The notes beneath the pieces were generated by a model. That model was given only the letters and a program-made list of their open reading frames with translations, was not told where the DNA came from and searched no databases. From Microbacterium sp. AB (lineage in GTDB: Bacteria > Actinomycetota > Actinomycetes > Actinomycetales > Microbacteriaceae), in contig NZ_CP118157.1 in the NCBI RefSeq assembly GCF_032878875.1, positions 62,001 through 126,000 of the forward strand: 64,000 bases of DNA. Direction: 5' to 3'. Below, piece by piece: positions 10,685 through 18,565 of this stretch. Made by a program: the position numbers and the translations under genes. Every line of letters begins with the position of its first letter. Positions within the stretch are counted from its first letter, which is position 1.

Positions 10685-12007
10685 GTGACGACGCTGCTGG
10701 AGACCGAGGCCCTCGTCTTCGCGCGCGACCTCATCCGGATCGAGAGCGTCAACACGGGGGTGGCCGCCGAGATCGGCGACGGGGAGACGCGCGCGGCGCG
10801 GTACGTGCAGGAACGCCTCGCGGAGGCGGGGATCGCCTCCGAGCTCGTCGAGGGACGACCCGGCAGGGGCTCGGTCGTCGCCCGGCTGCGCGGCGGCGAT
10901 CCGGAGGCGGGGGGCCTCCTCGTGCACGCGCACCTCGACGTCGTCCCGGTCGAGGAGAAGGACTGGACGCATCCGCCCTTCGGCGCCGAGATCCACGACG
11001 GCCATCTCTACGGCCGCGGCGCGGTCGACATGAAGAACTACGCCGGGACCATCCTCGCCGTCGCGCGACACTACGCCCGTGAGGGGATCGTGCCGCGACG
11101 CGACCTCGTCTTCGCGTTCCTCGCCGATGAGGAGGCCGGCGGCGTGTGGGGCGCGGGCTGGATCGTCGACAACCGGCCCGACCTGCTCGCCGGCGTCACC
11201 GAGGCGCTCAGCGAGGTCGGCGGGTTCTCCGTGCCGCTCACGGGCGCCGAGGGGGACGACCGCCGCGCCTATCTCGTCGCGACCGCCGAGAAGGGCGTCG
11301 CGTGGGCGACGCTCACGGCCCGCGGCCACGCCGCCCACGGATCCCGGCCGACCCCCGACAACGCGGTCGTCCGCCTCGCGCAGGCGGTCGCGGCGATCGG
11401 CGACCACCGGTTCCCCGTGCACAGGACCGAGGCGCTGCAGCGGTTCTTCGACGTCTTCGGCGAGGCGCGGGGCCTGTCGTTCAGCGACGAGACCCTCGCC
11501 GACGACATCGCGAGCCTCGGGTTCGTCTCGTCGCTCGTCGACGCGTCCACCCGCAACACCGTCACGCCCACCGTCCTCGGCGGCGGGCGCAAGACGAACA
11601 TCATCCCCGCCGAGGCGTTCACGCGCGTGGACATCCGCATCCTGCCCGGCCAGGACGAGGCCGTCCGCGACCATCTGCGGGACGTCGCGGGCGATGACGT
11701 CGACATCCGCGAGGGACGCTGGTGGCCGGCCACCGAGGCATCCGTCGACGCGCCCCTCATCGACGTCTTCCAGCAGGCGATCGCCGAGCAGGACGCCGAC
11801 GGCGTCGTCGTGCCGTACCTGCTGCAGGCGTCCACCGACAACAAGCACTTCGCGCGCCTCGGCATCCACGGCTACGGGTTCGTGCCGCTGCGCGTGGAGC
11901 CCGGCTTCGACGTCTTCAGCCAGTTCCATGCGGCCGATGAGAGGGTGCCCGTCGACGCACTGCTGTTCTCCGCCCGCGTGACCGAGCGCATCCTGCGCAC
12001 GGCCTGA
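10685..12007 (+). CDS. M20 family metallopeptidase
   Basis: A 440-residue zinc hydrolase of the ArgE/DapE/CPG2 group, starting at a GTG with AGAGGGG just upstream. Metal-binding motifs are visible: HAHLDVVPVEEKDW (first His/Asp), YGRGAVDMKN (bridging Asp), FLADEEAGG (Glu pair) and a late ASTDNKHF segment supplying the last ligand His. A dimerisation lid (about residues 200-330) carries ATAEKGVAWATLT and HAAHGSRPTPDNA. It likely removes an acyl or amino-acid group from a small peptide. An ATP-grasp ligase follows 25 bp later, so the two probably act on related peptide bonds. Substrate unknown. Confidence 0.88.
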   Translation: MTTLLETEALVFARDLIRIESVNTGVAAEIGDGETRAARYVQERLAEAGIASELVEGRPGRGSVVARLRGGDPEAGGLLVHAHLDVVPVEEKDWTHPPFGAEIHDGHLYGRGAVDMKNYAGTILAVARHYAREGIVPRRDLVFAFLADEEAGGVWGAGWIVDNRPDLLAGVTEALSEVGGFSVPLTGAEGDDRRAYLVATAEKGVAWATLTARGHAAHGSRPTPDNAVVRLAQAVAAIGDHRFPVHRTEALQRFFDVFGEARGLSFSDETLADDIASLGFVSSLVDASTRNTVTPTVLGGGRKTNIIPAEAFTRVDIRILPGQDEAVRDHLRDVAGDDVDIREGRWWPATEASVDAPLIDVFQQAIAEQDADGVVVPYLLQASTDNKHFARLGIHGYGFVPLRVEPGFDVFSQFHAADERVPVDALLFSARVTERILRTA

Positions 12008-12032
12008 GGCCCGCCACGACGAAAGGGACGCC

Positions 12033-12968
12033 ATGACCGCCGTCTACGTGCTGCACGACAACCCCGACTGGATCCCCGCCTTCGCGCGCGCGTTCGAGGC
12101 CGAGGGCGTGCCGCTGCGGGAGTGGCGCCTCGGCGAGGGCGTGCTCGACCTCGACGCCGAGCCGCCGCAGGGCGTCTTCTGGTCGCGGCTGAGCGCCTCG
12201 TCCCACACCCGCGGAGCCGAGAGGGCGAAGGACGCCGCGCGCGCGACGCTCTCGTGGCTCGAGTCGTGGGGACGGCGGGTGGTGAACGGCAGCGCCGTGG
12301 CGTCGTTCGAGGTGAGCAAGGCCGCCCAGCACGCGGCGCTGCGCCGCGCGGGCTTCGACGTGCCGCGCACCGTGGCCGTCTTCGGGCGCGAGGGGCTCTC
12401 GGAGGCCGCACGCGGCTTCGACCTCCCCTTCATCACGAAGCACAACCAGGGGGGCAAGGGGCTCGGCGTCCGCCGGTTCGACGACTACGCGGCCTTCGAC
12501 GCGTACGTCGAGAGCACGGAGTTCGAGGAGCCCGCCGACGGCATCACGCTCCTGCAGGAGTTCCTCCCGTCGGCCGAGCCCTTCGTCACGCGCGCGGAGT
12601 TCATCGGCGGCCGCTTCGCCTACGCCGTCCGCGTCGACACGTCGGCCGGCGGCTTCGAGCTGTGCCCCGCGGAGGCCTGTGCCGTCCCCGAGGCGGGCGT
12701 CGAGCCGGAGCCGCTCTTCCGTGTACGCCCCGAGGTCACGGCGGACGACCCGCTCATCCGCGGCTACGAGGAGCTGCTCGCGCAGCTGGGCATCGAGATC
12801 GCCGGCATCGAGTTCCTCACGACGTCCACGGGCCGCACGGTGACGTACGACATCAACACGAACACGAACTACAGCCCCGACGTCGAGGCCGCGATCGACG
12901 ACCCCGCGACGCGCCGGGTCGCCCGCTTCCTCGGCGGCCTGCTCGCCCCCGCGCCCGCGGCGGTCTGA
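12033..12968 (+). CDS. RimK-like ATP-grasp ligase
   Basis: A 311-residue ATP-grasp protein. The nucleotide-binding core includes ITKHNQGGKGLGVRRF (flexible loop, about 132-147) and LLQEFLP; the metal-binding end is EFLTTSTGRTVTYDINTNTNY (Glu then DINxN). The family joins a carboxylate to an amine through an acyl phosphate, and RimK relatives add glutamate or similar residues. It has an AAAGGGA ribosome-binding site and follows the M20 peptidase closely, suggesting that the pair makes and breaks the same type of peptide or modifies one metabolite. The exact substrate is not readable. Confidence 0.75.
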   Translation: MTAVYVLHDNPDWIPAFARAFEAEGVPLREWRLGEGVLDLDAEPPQGVFWSRLSASSHTRGAERAKDAARATLSWLESWGRRVVNGSAVASFEVSKAAQHAALRRAGFDVPRTVAVFGREGLSEAARGFDLPFITKHNQGGKGLGVRRFDDYAAFDAYVESTEFEEPADGITLLQEFLPSAEPFVTRAEFIGGRFAYAVRVDTSAGGFELCPAEACAVPEAGVEPEPLFRVRPEVTADDPLIRGYEELLAQLGIEIAGIEFLTTSTGRTVTYDINTNTNYSPDVEAAIDDPATRRVARFLGGLLAPAPAAV

Positions 12969-12973
12969 CGAGG

Positions 12974-12995
12974 AGCCGCGGCACGTCTCGCGGCT
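12974..12995. terminator. Hairpin between convergent genes
   Basis: AGCCGCG (12974-12980) and CGCGGCT (12989-12995) form a 7-bp stem with an 8-nt loop, just after the ATP-grasp stop and reaching the stop codon of the convergent acyltransferase-like gene. No T-tract. Likely a shared terminator. Confidence 0.5.
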
Positions 12996-13767
12996 AGCGG
13001 AGGGTCCCGGCGGGCTCGGACCATCCCGCGCCCGATCGCAGACGTTCCGCGACCAGGCGCTCGAGCGTCGTGCGCGGCCTGACGGCGTCGGGGTCGAGCA
13101 CCTCGGCGAGCGGGCGGCGGAAGACGAAGAAAGCCGCGGCACGTCCGCCCTCCTGCGTGGGCGCGCATCCGGCGACGTCGAAGCGGGCGGCGAACGCGCG
13201 GATGTTCGACCCCGCGGGCAGCGAGGACAACGCCGGGTCGAGCAGCCATGACGTGCACACGAGCGCCTCCCCCGGGAAGGCGCTCCGGATGCGGGACAGC
13301 GCGTCGTCGACGAGCGGTGGGGCGAGCGGTCCGCCCTCGGGAACGTGCAGGTCCCGCCCTCGCCCGCCCGTCTCGCGTGCCGCCTGCAGACGTCCGAAGG
13401 CGAGGACGTCGGCGCGGGCGATCCCGATGAGCCACGGGATGTCGGCGTCGTCGCCGTACGCGGCGATCTTGCGGTCGATGTCGGCGAGCGTCGCGTCGGT
13501 CGTCGAGGGCTCCACACCGAGGCCCCGGTGCCGGCGGAGCGCGAGGGGCCGCGCCGCCGCGAACGCCTCGGTCAGCCGCACGCTCAACGCGCCCCGCCGG
13601 GACCGTCGCGCCCCGCGCCGCCCGTCCGCCTCGCGCACCGCGTCCGCCTCGCGCACGACGTCGTGCACGAGCCGCGCGGCTCCCGCCCCGTCGGCGGCGA
13701 CCGCCGCGACGACGGCCTCGAGGAGACGGTCGTGGCCGCCTTCCGGGTCCTCGCCGACGGGGCTCAT
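12994..13767 (-). CDS. Acyltransferase-like (GNAT_C / NAT_N) protein, last gene of the amino-sugar operon
   Basis: A 257-residue protein whose C-terminal part matches the GNAT-like C-terminal domain of the DUF5596 'acyltransferase domain' family: CTSWLLDPALSSLPAGSNIRAF then an ARFDV strand and a closing RTTLERLVAERLRSGAGW. No known sugar enzyme has this architecture, and the biochemical role of the family is poorly defined. Its ATG overlaps the aldolase stop by 4 bp, so it is made with the sugar-catabolic enzymes; an acetyl/acyl transfer or repair step on an amino sugar is a guess from position. The N-terminal third is Arg/Ala-rich and weakly conserved-looking. Confidence 0.65.
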   Translation of the reverse strand: MSPVGEDPEGGHDRLLEAVVAAVAADGAGAARLVHDVVREADAVREADGRRGARRSRRGALSVRLTEAFAAARPLALRRHRGLGVEPSTTDATLADIDRKIAAYGDDADIPWLIGIARADVLAFGRLQAARETGGRGRDLHVPEGGPLAPPLVDDALSRIRSAFPGEALVCTSWLLDPALSSLPAGSNIRAFAARFDVAGCAPTQEGGRAAAFFVFRRPLAEVLDPDAVRPRTTLERLVAERLRSGAGWSEPAGTLR

Positions 13768-14603
13768 CCGGCCAGCAGGCGCAGGAGCCGTTCGACCTCG
13801 GCCGCGACGGCGGCGCGCGCCGGGGTGAGGTAGCGGCGCGGGTCGACGACCGCTCTGTCGGCATCGAGCACCTCGCGCGCGGCCGCCGTGAACAGGCCGT
13901 TGAGATGCGTCGAGATGTTGATCTTCGTCATGCCCGCCGCCACGGCGCCGGCGAGCTCGTCATCGCTCAGACCGGACGAGCCGTGCAGGACGAGCGGCAC
14001 GCCCGCCGCCTGTGCCAGGCGGGCGATGAGGTCTCGGTCGACGGTCGCGACGCGCGACGTCATCGCGTGCGACGTGCCGACGGCGACGGCGAGGGCGTCG
14101 ACGCCGGTGGCGGCGACGAACGCCGCCGCCTCGTCCGGCCGGGTGCGCGCACCCGGCGCGTGCACGCCGTCCTTGCCCCCCACCTCGCCCAGCTCGGCCT
14201 CCACGAACGTCCCCCGGGCGTGGCAGTGCGTCACGACGTCGCGCGTGGCGGCGACGTTCTCCTCGTACGGGAGCGCGGACCCGTCGAACATGACGCTCCG
14301 CACGCCGAGCGCGACGGCCTCGTGCACGAGACCCACCTCCTCCGCGTGGTCGAGATGGACGGCGACGGCGACCGCCGCCTCACGCGCGAGGGCGAGGCAC
14401 GCCGTCGCGATCGGCTCGAGAGAGCCGTGGTAGCGAGCGGCGTTCTGGCTGATCTGCAGGACGACGGGCAACTCGGCGCGCTCCGCGCCCGCGACGATCG
14501 CCTCGGCGTGCTCGAGCAGCACGACGTTGAAGGCGCCGAGGCCGCGGCCGGCGGCATGCGCCTCGGCGACGAGACGCGGGCGGTCGGCGGTGGGCGTGAT
14601 CAT
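13764..14603 (-). CDS. Class II (zinc) tagatose/fructose-bisphosphate aldolase
   Basis: A 279-residue class II aldolase of GatY/KbaY size. Zinc and catalytic residues are visible: HLDHAEEV (H83, D85, H86), EAELGEVGG, the second zinc His in AVGTSHAM, and the third in LVLHGSSGLSD; KINISTHLN is the conserved phosphate-binding stretch near the C-terminus. It cleaves a ketohexose 1,6-bisphosphate to dihydroxyacetone phosphate and glyceraldehyde 3-phosphate. I chose the ATG at 14603 (AGAGG five bases upstream); an in-frame GTG at 14609 would overlap the pfkB stop. With the upstream kinase and amino-sugar genes, tagatose bisphosphate is the favoured substrate, but fructose bisphosphate is not excluded. 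Confidence 0.88.
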   Translation of the reverse strand: MITPTADRPRLVAEAHAAGRGLGAFNVVLLEHAEAIVAGAERAELPVVLQISQNAARYHGSLEPIATACLALAREAAVAVAVHLDHAEEVGLVHEAVALGVRSVMFDGSALPYEENVAATRDVVTHCHARGTFVEAELGEVGGKDGVHAPGARTRPDEAAAFVAATGVDALAVAVGTSHAMTSRVATVDRDLIARLAQAAGVPLVLHGSSGLSDDELAGAVAAGMTKINISTHLNGLFTAAAREVLDADRAVVDPRRYLTPARAAVAAEVERLLRLLAG

Positions 14604-14605
14604 GG

Positions 14606-15571
14606 TCACCTCTGGGTCTCGGGGGATCGCGGGGCGGCGGACGGATGCGGGCGGGAGGGCTCAGGGCCGAGCCGGGCGCGGAGCCCGTCGATCGCCGCGG
14701 CGTCGATCTCGCCGGCGACGGGGGCGAGCACGGCGGCTGCGCCGAGCACCGCCGCGGAGCGCAGCGCACGGGCGAGACCCCCGCCGTCGGCGAGGGCGCC
14801 GACGAGGCCGGCGGTGGCCGCGTCCCCCGCGCCCGTGGGGTTGCCGTGGACGTCGGGGACGGCGACCTGGCGCGTCTCGGCGCCGTCTCGGCCGAGCGCC
14901 ACCATGCCGTCGGCGCCGCGGGAGACGACGACCGTGCCCGCTCCCGCGTCGACGAGCGCGCGCATGCCCTCGCGGAGCGTCGTCGCCCCGCTCGCCGCGA
15001 GGGCCTCGGCCTCGTTCGGGGTGACGTAGTCCGCCTGCGCGCCCGCGGCGACGAGAAGGGCGGGACCGCTCGTGTCGACGACGACCGTCGCGCCCGCGGC
15101 ACGGGCCGCCGCGATGACGCCCGACACCTGCCGCGGATCCGTGCGAGGCGGCACGGACCCGGACAGGACGACGCACCCTCCGGGCTCGGCGCGGTCGCCC
15201 ACCGCGGCCGCGAGACGGCGCCATGCCGCATCCGAGAGCGGATGGCCGGATTCGGCGAACAGCGTCGGGTGCGCGCGATCGTCGACCACGGCGACCGTCT
15301 GGCGGGTCTCGGCCGGAACGTGCACCGTGACGGTCTCGATGCGCTCGGCTGAGAGCGCGTCGGCGATCCATCGCCCCGAGGCCCCGCCGAGCGGCTGCAC
15401 CGCGACGGCGGGGATCCCGAGTGCGGCGAGCACGCGGACGACGTTGACGCCCTTGCCTCCGGCGCGCCTGTCGACGCCGTGCACGCGCACGGTGTCCCCG
15501 ATGCGCTGCTCGGTCACCCGGTAGGTGACGTCGATCGCCGGGTTCGGCGTCACGACGACGATGCGAGCCAT
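14606..15571 (-). CDS. PfkB-family hexose phosphate kinase (tagatose-6-phosphate / 1-phosphofructokinase type)
   Basis: A 321-residue PfkB-family kinase. It opens with TPNPAIDVTY, the signature of the FruK/LacC/PfkB subgroup that phosphorylates hexose phosphates. Other landmarks are RAGGKGVNVVRVL (substrate loop), VVLSGSVPP, YVTPNEAEA and NPTGAGDAATAG, where D250 is the catalytic base. In this operon it should convert tagatose 6-phosphate (or fructose 6-phosphate) to the bisphosphate used by the aldolase encoded next. The start codon lies inside the end of nagA (22-bp overlap). Confidence 0.88.
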   Translation of the reverse strand: MARIVVVTPNPAIDVTYRVTEQRIGDTVRVHGVDRRAGGKGVNVVRVLAALGIPAVAVQPLGGASGRWIADALSAERIETVTVHVPAETRQTVAVVDDRAHPTLFAESGHPLSDAAWRRLAAAVGDRAEPGGCVVLSGSVPPRTDPRQVSGVIAAARAAGATVVVDTSGPALLVAAGAQADYVTPNEAEALAASGATTLREGMRALVDAGAGTVVVSRGADGMVALGRDGAETRQVAVPDVHGNPTGAGDAATAGLVGALADGGGLARALRSAAVLGAAAVLAPVAGEIDAAAIDGLRARLGPEPSRPHPSAAPRSPETQR

Positions 15572-16665
15572 TCGCCCCTCCTCATCACACGGCTGATGCG
15601 AGGGCCCTCGAACGAGACGAGGTCGGCCGGCGCTCCCGGCGCGAGCGCCTCGTTCGGCATGCGCAGTGCGCGGACGGGGGCGGTGCGGGTGAGCGCGACG
15701 ACCTCGGCGAGATCGACGCCGCGGGCGAGCAGCCTCTCGACGGCGTCGCCGACGACGGCGGTGGCCCCCGCGAGCGAGGAGCCGTCCGCGAGGGTCGCGA
15801 CGCCGTCCACCACGACGACGTCGGATCCGGCCACGCGGTACCGGCCGTCGCCGAGACCCGTCGCGGCCATGGCGTCGGAGACGAGCATGGTCCGTCCACG
15901 TGCCGCCCGGCGCACCGCGTCGATCGCGATGTCGGCCACGTGGTGACCGTCGCCGATCAGCTCCAGAGCGAGACGGGCGTCCGCGAGGCCGACCCCGACG
16001 GGACCGGGCTCTCGGTGGTGCAGAGGGGGCATCCCGTTGAACACGTGCGTGAGCACGCGCGCGCCCGCGTCCACGGCGTCGCCGACGATCTCGGCCGAGG
16101 CTCCCGTGTGGCCGAGGGCGACGGCGACCCCGGCGTCGGTGAACCGGCGCACGGCATCGAGCGCGCCGGGCAGCTCGGGGGCGAGGGTGACCGTGGCGAG
16201 CGCGCCGTCCGCGGCGCTCAGCAGCATGTCGACGTCGACGGCGTCGGGGGAGCGCAGGAGAGCCGGGTCGTGGGCTCCGCGGCGTGCGGAGGAGAGGAAG
16301 GGGCCTTCGAGGTGCAGACCGGCGAGCGCGCCGTCGCGGACGAACGGGGCGAGCTCCCGCAGGCGTGTGAGCGTCGTGTCGAGGGGGCCGGTGGCGAGAG
16401 AGGCCACCAGGGCGGTGCTCCCGGCCCGATGGTGGTGAGCGATCGCGGGGCCGGGATCCGTGCCCGCGGCGGCGAAGTCGATGCCGCACGCGCCGTGGAC
16501 GTGAGCGTCCACGAATCCGGGCACGAGGGCGTCGACGGTCGTGTCCGCGCGCCCGGGCGTCGCGCCCGTCCCGCGCTCGACGACGCGGCCGTCGACCACG
16601 TCCAGCCATCCCGGCCCGTCGTGGCCTCGGCCGTCGACGATGCGGCGCGCGGCGACGACGGTCAC
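15550..16665 (-). CDS. nagA: N-acetylhexosamine-6-phosphate deacetylase
   Basis: A 371-residue amidohydrolase. Metal and substrate ligands are all present: DAHVHG (H55, H57), HLEGPFL (E119) with RGAHDP (H131), LGHTGAS (H185), THVFNGMPPLHH (H206) and VSDAMAATG (catalytic D263). It removes the acetyl group from GlcNAc-6-P or GalNAc-6-P. The GTG start at 16665 overlaps the ROK kinase stop by 4 bp. Company of a SIS-domain isomerase, a PfkB kinase and a class II aldolase, rather than NagB, points to the galactosamine branch, where the deacetylase is called AgaA; sequence alone does not settle which epimer is used. Confidence 0.9.
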   Translation of the reverse strand: MTVVAARRIVDGRGHDGPGWLDVVDGRVVERGTGATPGRADTTVDALVPGFVDAHVHGACGIDFAAAGTDPGPAIAHHHRAGSTALVASLATGPLDTTLTRLRELAPFVRDGALAGLHLEGPFLSSARRGAHDPALLRSPDAVDVDMLLSAADGALATVTLAPELPGALDAVRRFTDAGVAVALGHTGASAEIVGDAVDAGARVLTHVFNGMPPLHHREPGPVGVGLADARLALELIGDGHHVADIAIDAVRRAARGRTMLVSDAMAATGLGDGRYRVAGSDVVVVDGVATLADGSSLAGATAVVGDAVERLLARGVDLAEVVALTRTAPVRALRMPNEALAPGAPADLVSFEGPRISRVMRRGEWLASSS

Positions 16666-17549
16666 GCCGCCCCCCGGGGGAGGAGGCGGGAGGCGAGCAG
16701 CGCCGCGCCGATGGCGCCCGCGCGGTCGCCGTGCCGGGCCGCGACGACGCGCGGCATCCGCAGTCCGGGAAGCCGCCGGGCCAGCGCGACGGCGAGCGGA
16801 TCGAGCAGCAGGGGGCCCGCCTCCGACAGACCCCCTCCGACGACGATCGTCGCCGCGCCGACGGCCGTGGTGAGCCCGGCGAGCGCGTCGGCCAGTGTCT
16901 CGACGGTGTCGGTCCACGCCGCCACCGCGTCCGGGTCGCCCTCGGCGACCCGGACCGCCACCGCTCGCGCGTCGGGAGCGTGCGCGCGTCGCGCGAGGGC
17001 GGAGGCGGAGGCGACCTCCTCGACCCTCCGGCCGGCGTGGGGGCCCGCCGCGATGAGCTGCTGGCCGATCTCGCCGGCCCAGCCGCCCGAGACGAGGGCC
17101 GTCTCGCCGATCAGGATCGCGGCGGCGACGCCCGTGCCGACGGGCACGAACACGACGGGGCCGGCCGCGTCGCGTGCGGCGCCGGAGTGGCGCTCGGCGA
17201 GGGCGCCCGCCCGCACGTCCTGGCCGAAGGCCACGGGCCGGTCCAGCACGGCTGTGAGCGCTGCGGCGAGAGGCGCGTCGCGAAAGCCGATGTTGGCCGA
17301 CAGGATCGCCGTGCCGCGCTCCTCGTCGACGACGCCGGGGACGGCGACCCCGATCGGCGTCCCCTCCGGCGGATCGAGCGCCGTCACGGCACGGGCGACG
17401 GCGCTCACGACGCGGGAGCCGTCGGTGTCGGGCACAGGCGTGGGCGCGCGGTGCTCGCGCACCACGACGCCGTCGTCGACGAGCAGGGCCTTGACGGTCG
17501 TCCCGCCGACGTCGACGCCGCAGCTCATCCCTCCGCCGGCAGGGCTCAT
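16662..17549 (-). CDS. ROK-family sugar kinase lacking the zinc motif
   Basis: A 295-residue ROK kinase. The ATP phosphate-binding loop GVDVGGTTVKALLVDD is at residues 11-26, and a catalytic Asp is in FGQDVRAGALAE. The usual ROK GEIGH...CxCGxxGCxE zinc site is absent: the His is Gln (WAGEIGQQL) and the Cys cluster is replaced by GPHAGRRVEEVAS. It should phosphorylate the free N-acetylhexosamine at C6 before NagA acts. The importer opposite is an ABC type that does not phosphorylate its cargo, which fits the need for a kinase. It overlaps the genes on both sides by 4 bp. Confidence 0.85.
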   Translation of the reverse strand: MSPAGGGMSCGVDVGGTTVKALLVDDGVVVREHRAPTPVPDTDGSRVVSAVARAVTALDPPEGTPIGVAVPGVVDEERGTAILSANIGFRDAPLAAALTAVLDRPVAFGQDVRAGALAERHSGAARDAAGPVVFVPVGTGVAAAILIGETALVSGGWAGEIGQQLIAAGPHAGRRVEEVASASALARRAHAPDARAVAVRVAEGDPDAVAAWTDTVETLADALAGLTTAVGAATIVVGGGLSEAGPLLLDPLAVALARRLPGLRMPRVVAARHGDRAGAIGAALLASRLLPRGAA

Positions 17550-18424
17550 GCGAGGATGACGGACCGCGTCAGCGAGCGGGGACGGTCGGGATCGAGGGCA
17601 CGCGCCTTCGCGAGCGCCACGGCGAAGCGCTGGGCGACGACGAGGCCGGCCAGGGGGTCGAGGTCGTGCCGCACGAACGTGGCGCCGGCCGACTCCACCT
17701 CCTCGACGAGCCCCTCCGGGGCGGCGCCGAGGCTCCAGACGAGCCGGCCGGGCTGCGCGATCGCGATCGGTCCGTGACGGTAGTCCATGGCCGGGTACGA
17801 CTCCGACCAGTACTGCGCCGCCTCACGGGTCTTGAGGGCGGCCTCGTGGGTGAGGCCCACGGCCCAGCCGAGACCGAGGAAGGTGGTCTGGTCGGCCGCG
17901 AGGTAGTCGTCGACGGGGACGCCGAGAGCGCGCTCGCCGTCGGCGACGAGCGCATCGACGTCCGCGCCGAGGTGAGCGCGGAGCAGGACGAGCGTGGACG
18001 TCGCGAAGCGGGTCTGCACCACGGACCGCTCGTCGGCGAACGGCAGCTCCACGCTCGCCTCCGCGTTCTCTGCCGCGGGCGAGCCGGAGACGGCCGTGAT
18101 GAGCGTCGTGTGCGTGCCCGCGAGCGCGGCGAGGAGCTCGACGATCTCGGTGGTGGTGCCGGAACGCGAGATCGCGACGACGCGGTCGTACTCCCGCCCT
18201 CGGGGGAACTCGCTGCCGGCGAACGCATCGGTCACGCCGTGACCGGCCGTCTCGCGCAGGACGGCGTACGACATGGCGATGAACCAGCTCGTGCCGCAGC
18301 CGACGACCGCCACGCGCTCGCCTCGTCGCGGCAGGCTGTCCGCCGCTGCGGGGACGAGGTCGGCGGCCCGGCGCCAGGTGTCGGGCTGCGAGGCGATTTC
18401 CGTGTCGACGAAGGAGGAGTGCAT
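17546..18424 (-). CDS. SIS-domain sugar isomerase/deaminase (AgaS-like)
   Basis: A 292-residue protein with two SIS domains, first in its operon. The phosphosugar-binding loops are VGCGTSWFIA (about 41-50) and AISRSGTTTEIVELL (about 85-99) in the first domain. The second carries KTREAAQYWSESYPAMDYRHGP, with the Glu and His typical of GlmS-isomerase and AgaS folds. It lacks the glutaminase domain of GlmS. The expected reaction is conversion of hexosamine 6-phosphate to ketohexose 6-phosphate plus ammonia, replacing NagB. It is shorter than E. coli AgaS (about 384), so the exact assignment is open. Start: ATG at 18424, with GGAAAGAAG upstream. Confidence 0.75.
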   Translation of the reverse strand: MHSSFVDTEIASQPDTWRRAADLVPAAADSLPRRGERVAVVGCGTSWFIAMSYAVLRETAGHGVTDAFAGSEFPRGREYDRVVAISRSGTTTEIVELLAALAGTHTTLITAVSGSPAAENAEASVELPFADERSVVQTRFATSTLVLLRAHLGADVDALVADGERALGVPVDDYLAADQTTFLGLGWAVGLTHEAALKTREAAQYWSESYPAMDYRHGPIAIAQPGRLVWSLGAAPEGLVEEVESAGATFVRHDLDPLAGLVVAQRFAVALAKARALDPDRPRSLTRSVILA

Positions 18425-18452
18425 CGGCTTCTTTCCGCTGGGGTCGCATGTC

Positions 18453-18513
18453 GTGATCGACGCAAGATCAAGAGTGACTTGTAGTCTGCTTATTTGAGCA
18501 GAAACGATCAAAA
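18453..18513. promoter_or_regulatory. Divergent regulatory region of the amino-sugar operon and DeoR gene
   Basis: The 141-bp gap between the two starts holds an AT-rich core. TCTGCT (18485-18490) and AGCAGA (18497-18502) form a perfect inverted repeat with a 6-nt spacer. GATCA half-sites lie at 18466-18470 and 18506-18510, each in an A-rich context (AAGATCAAGA, ACGATCAAAA), and TGATCG lies near 18454. On the minus strand, TTGATC and CAGACT are 17 bp apart and could be the operon promoter. These are plausible DeoR operators; none has been tested. Confidence 0.45.
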
Positions 18514-18565
18514 CGTGCAAGCGTCCGCGTGAGAGGATGGGGCGGGTCGAAGGGCGGACAGGACG

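Noticed and set aside
10607..12034. Long open frames antisense to the M20 peptidase and continuing from the MFS gene
   Set aside because: High GC content leaves opposite strands open. The antisense protein is low-complexity and has no family match, while the plus strand carries clear M20 motifs.
15550..15571. Frameshift between nagA and the PfkB gene
   Set aside because: The 22-bp overlap has an intact end for one protein and an intact TPNPAIDVTY start for the next, so it is a normal operon overlap.
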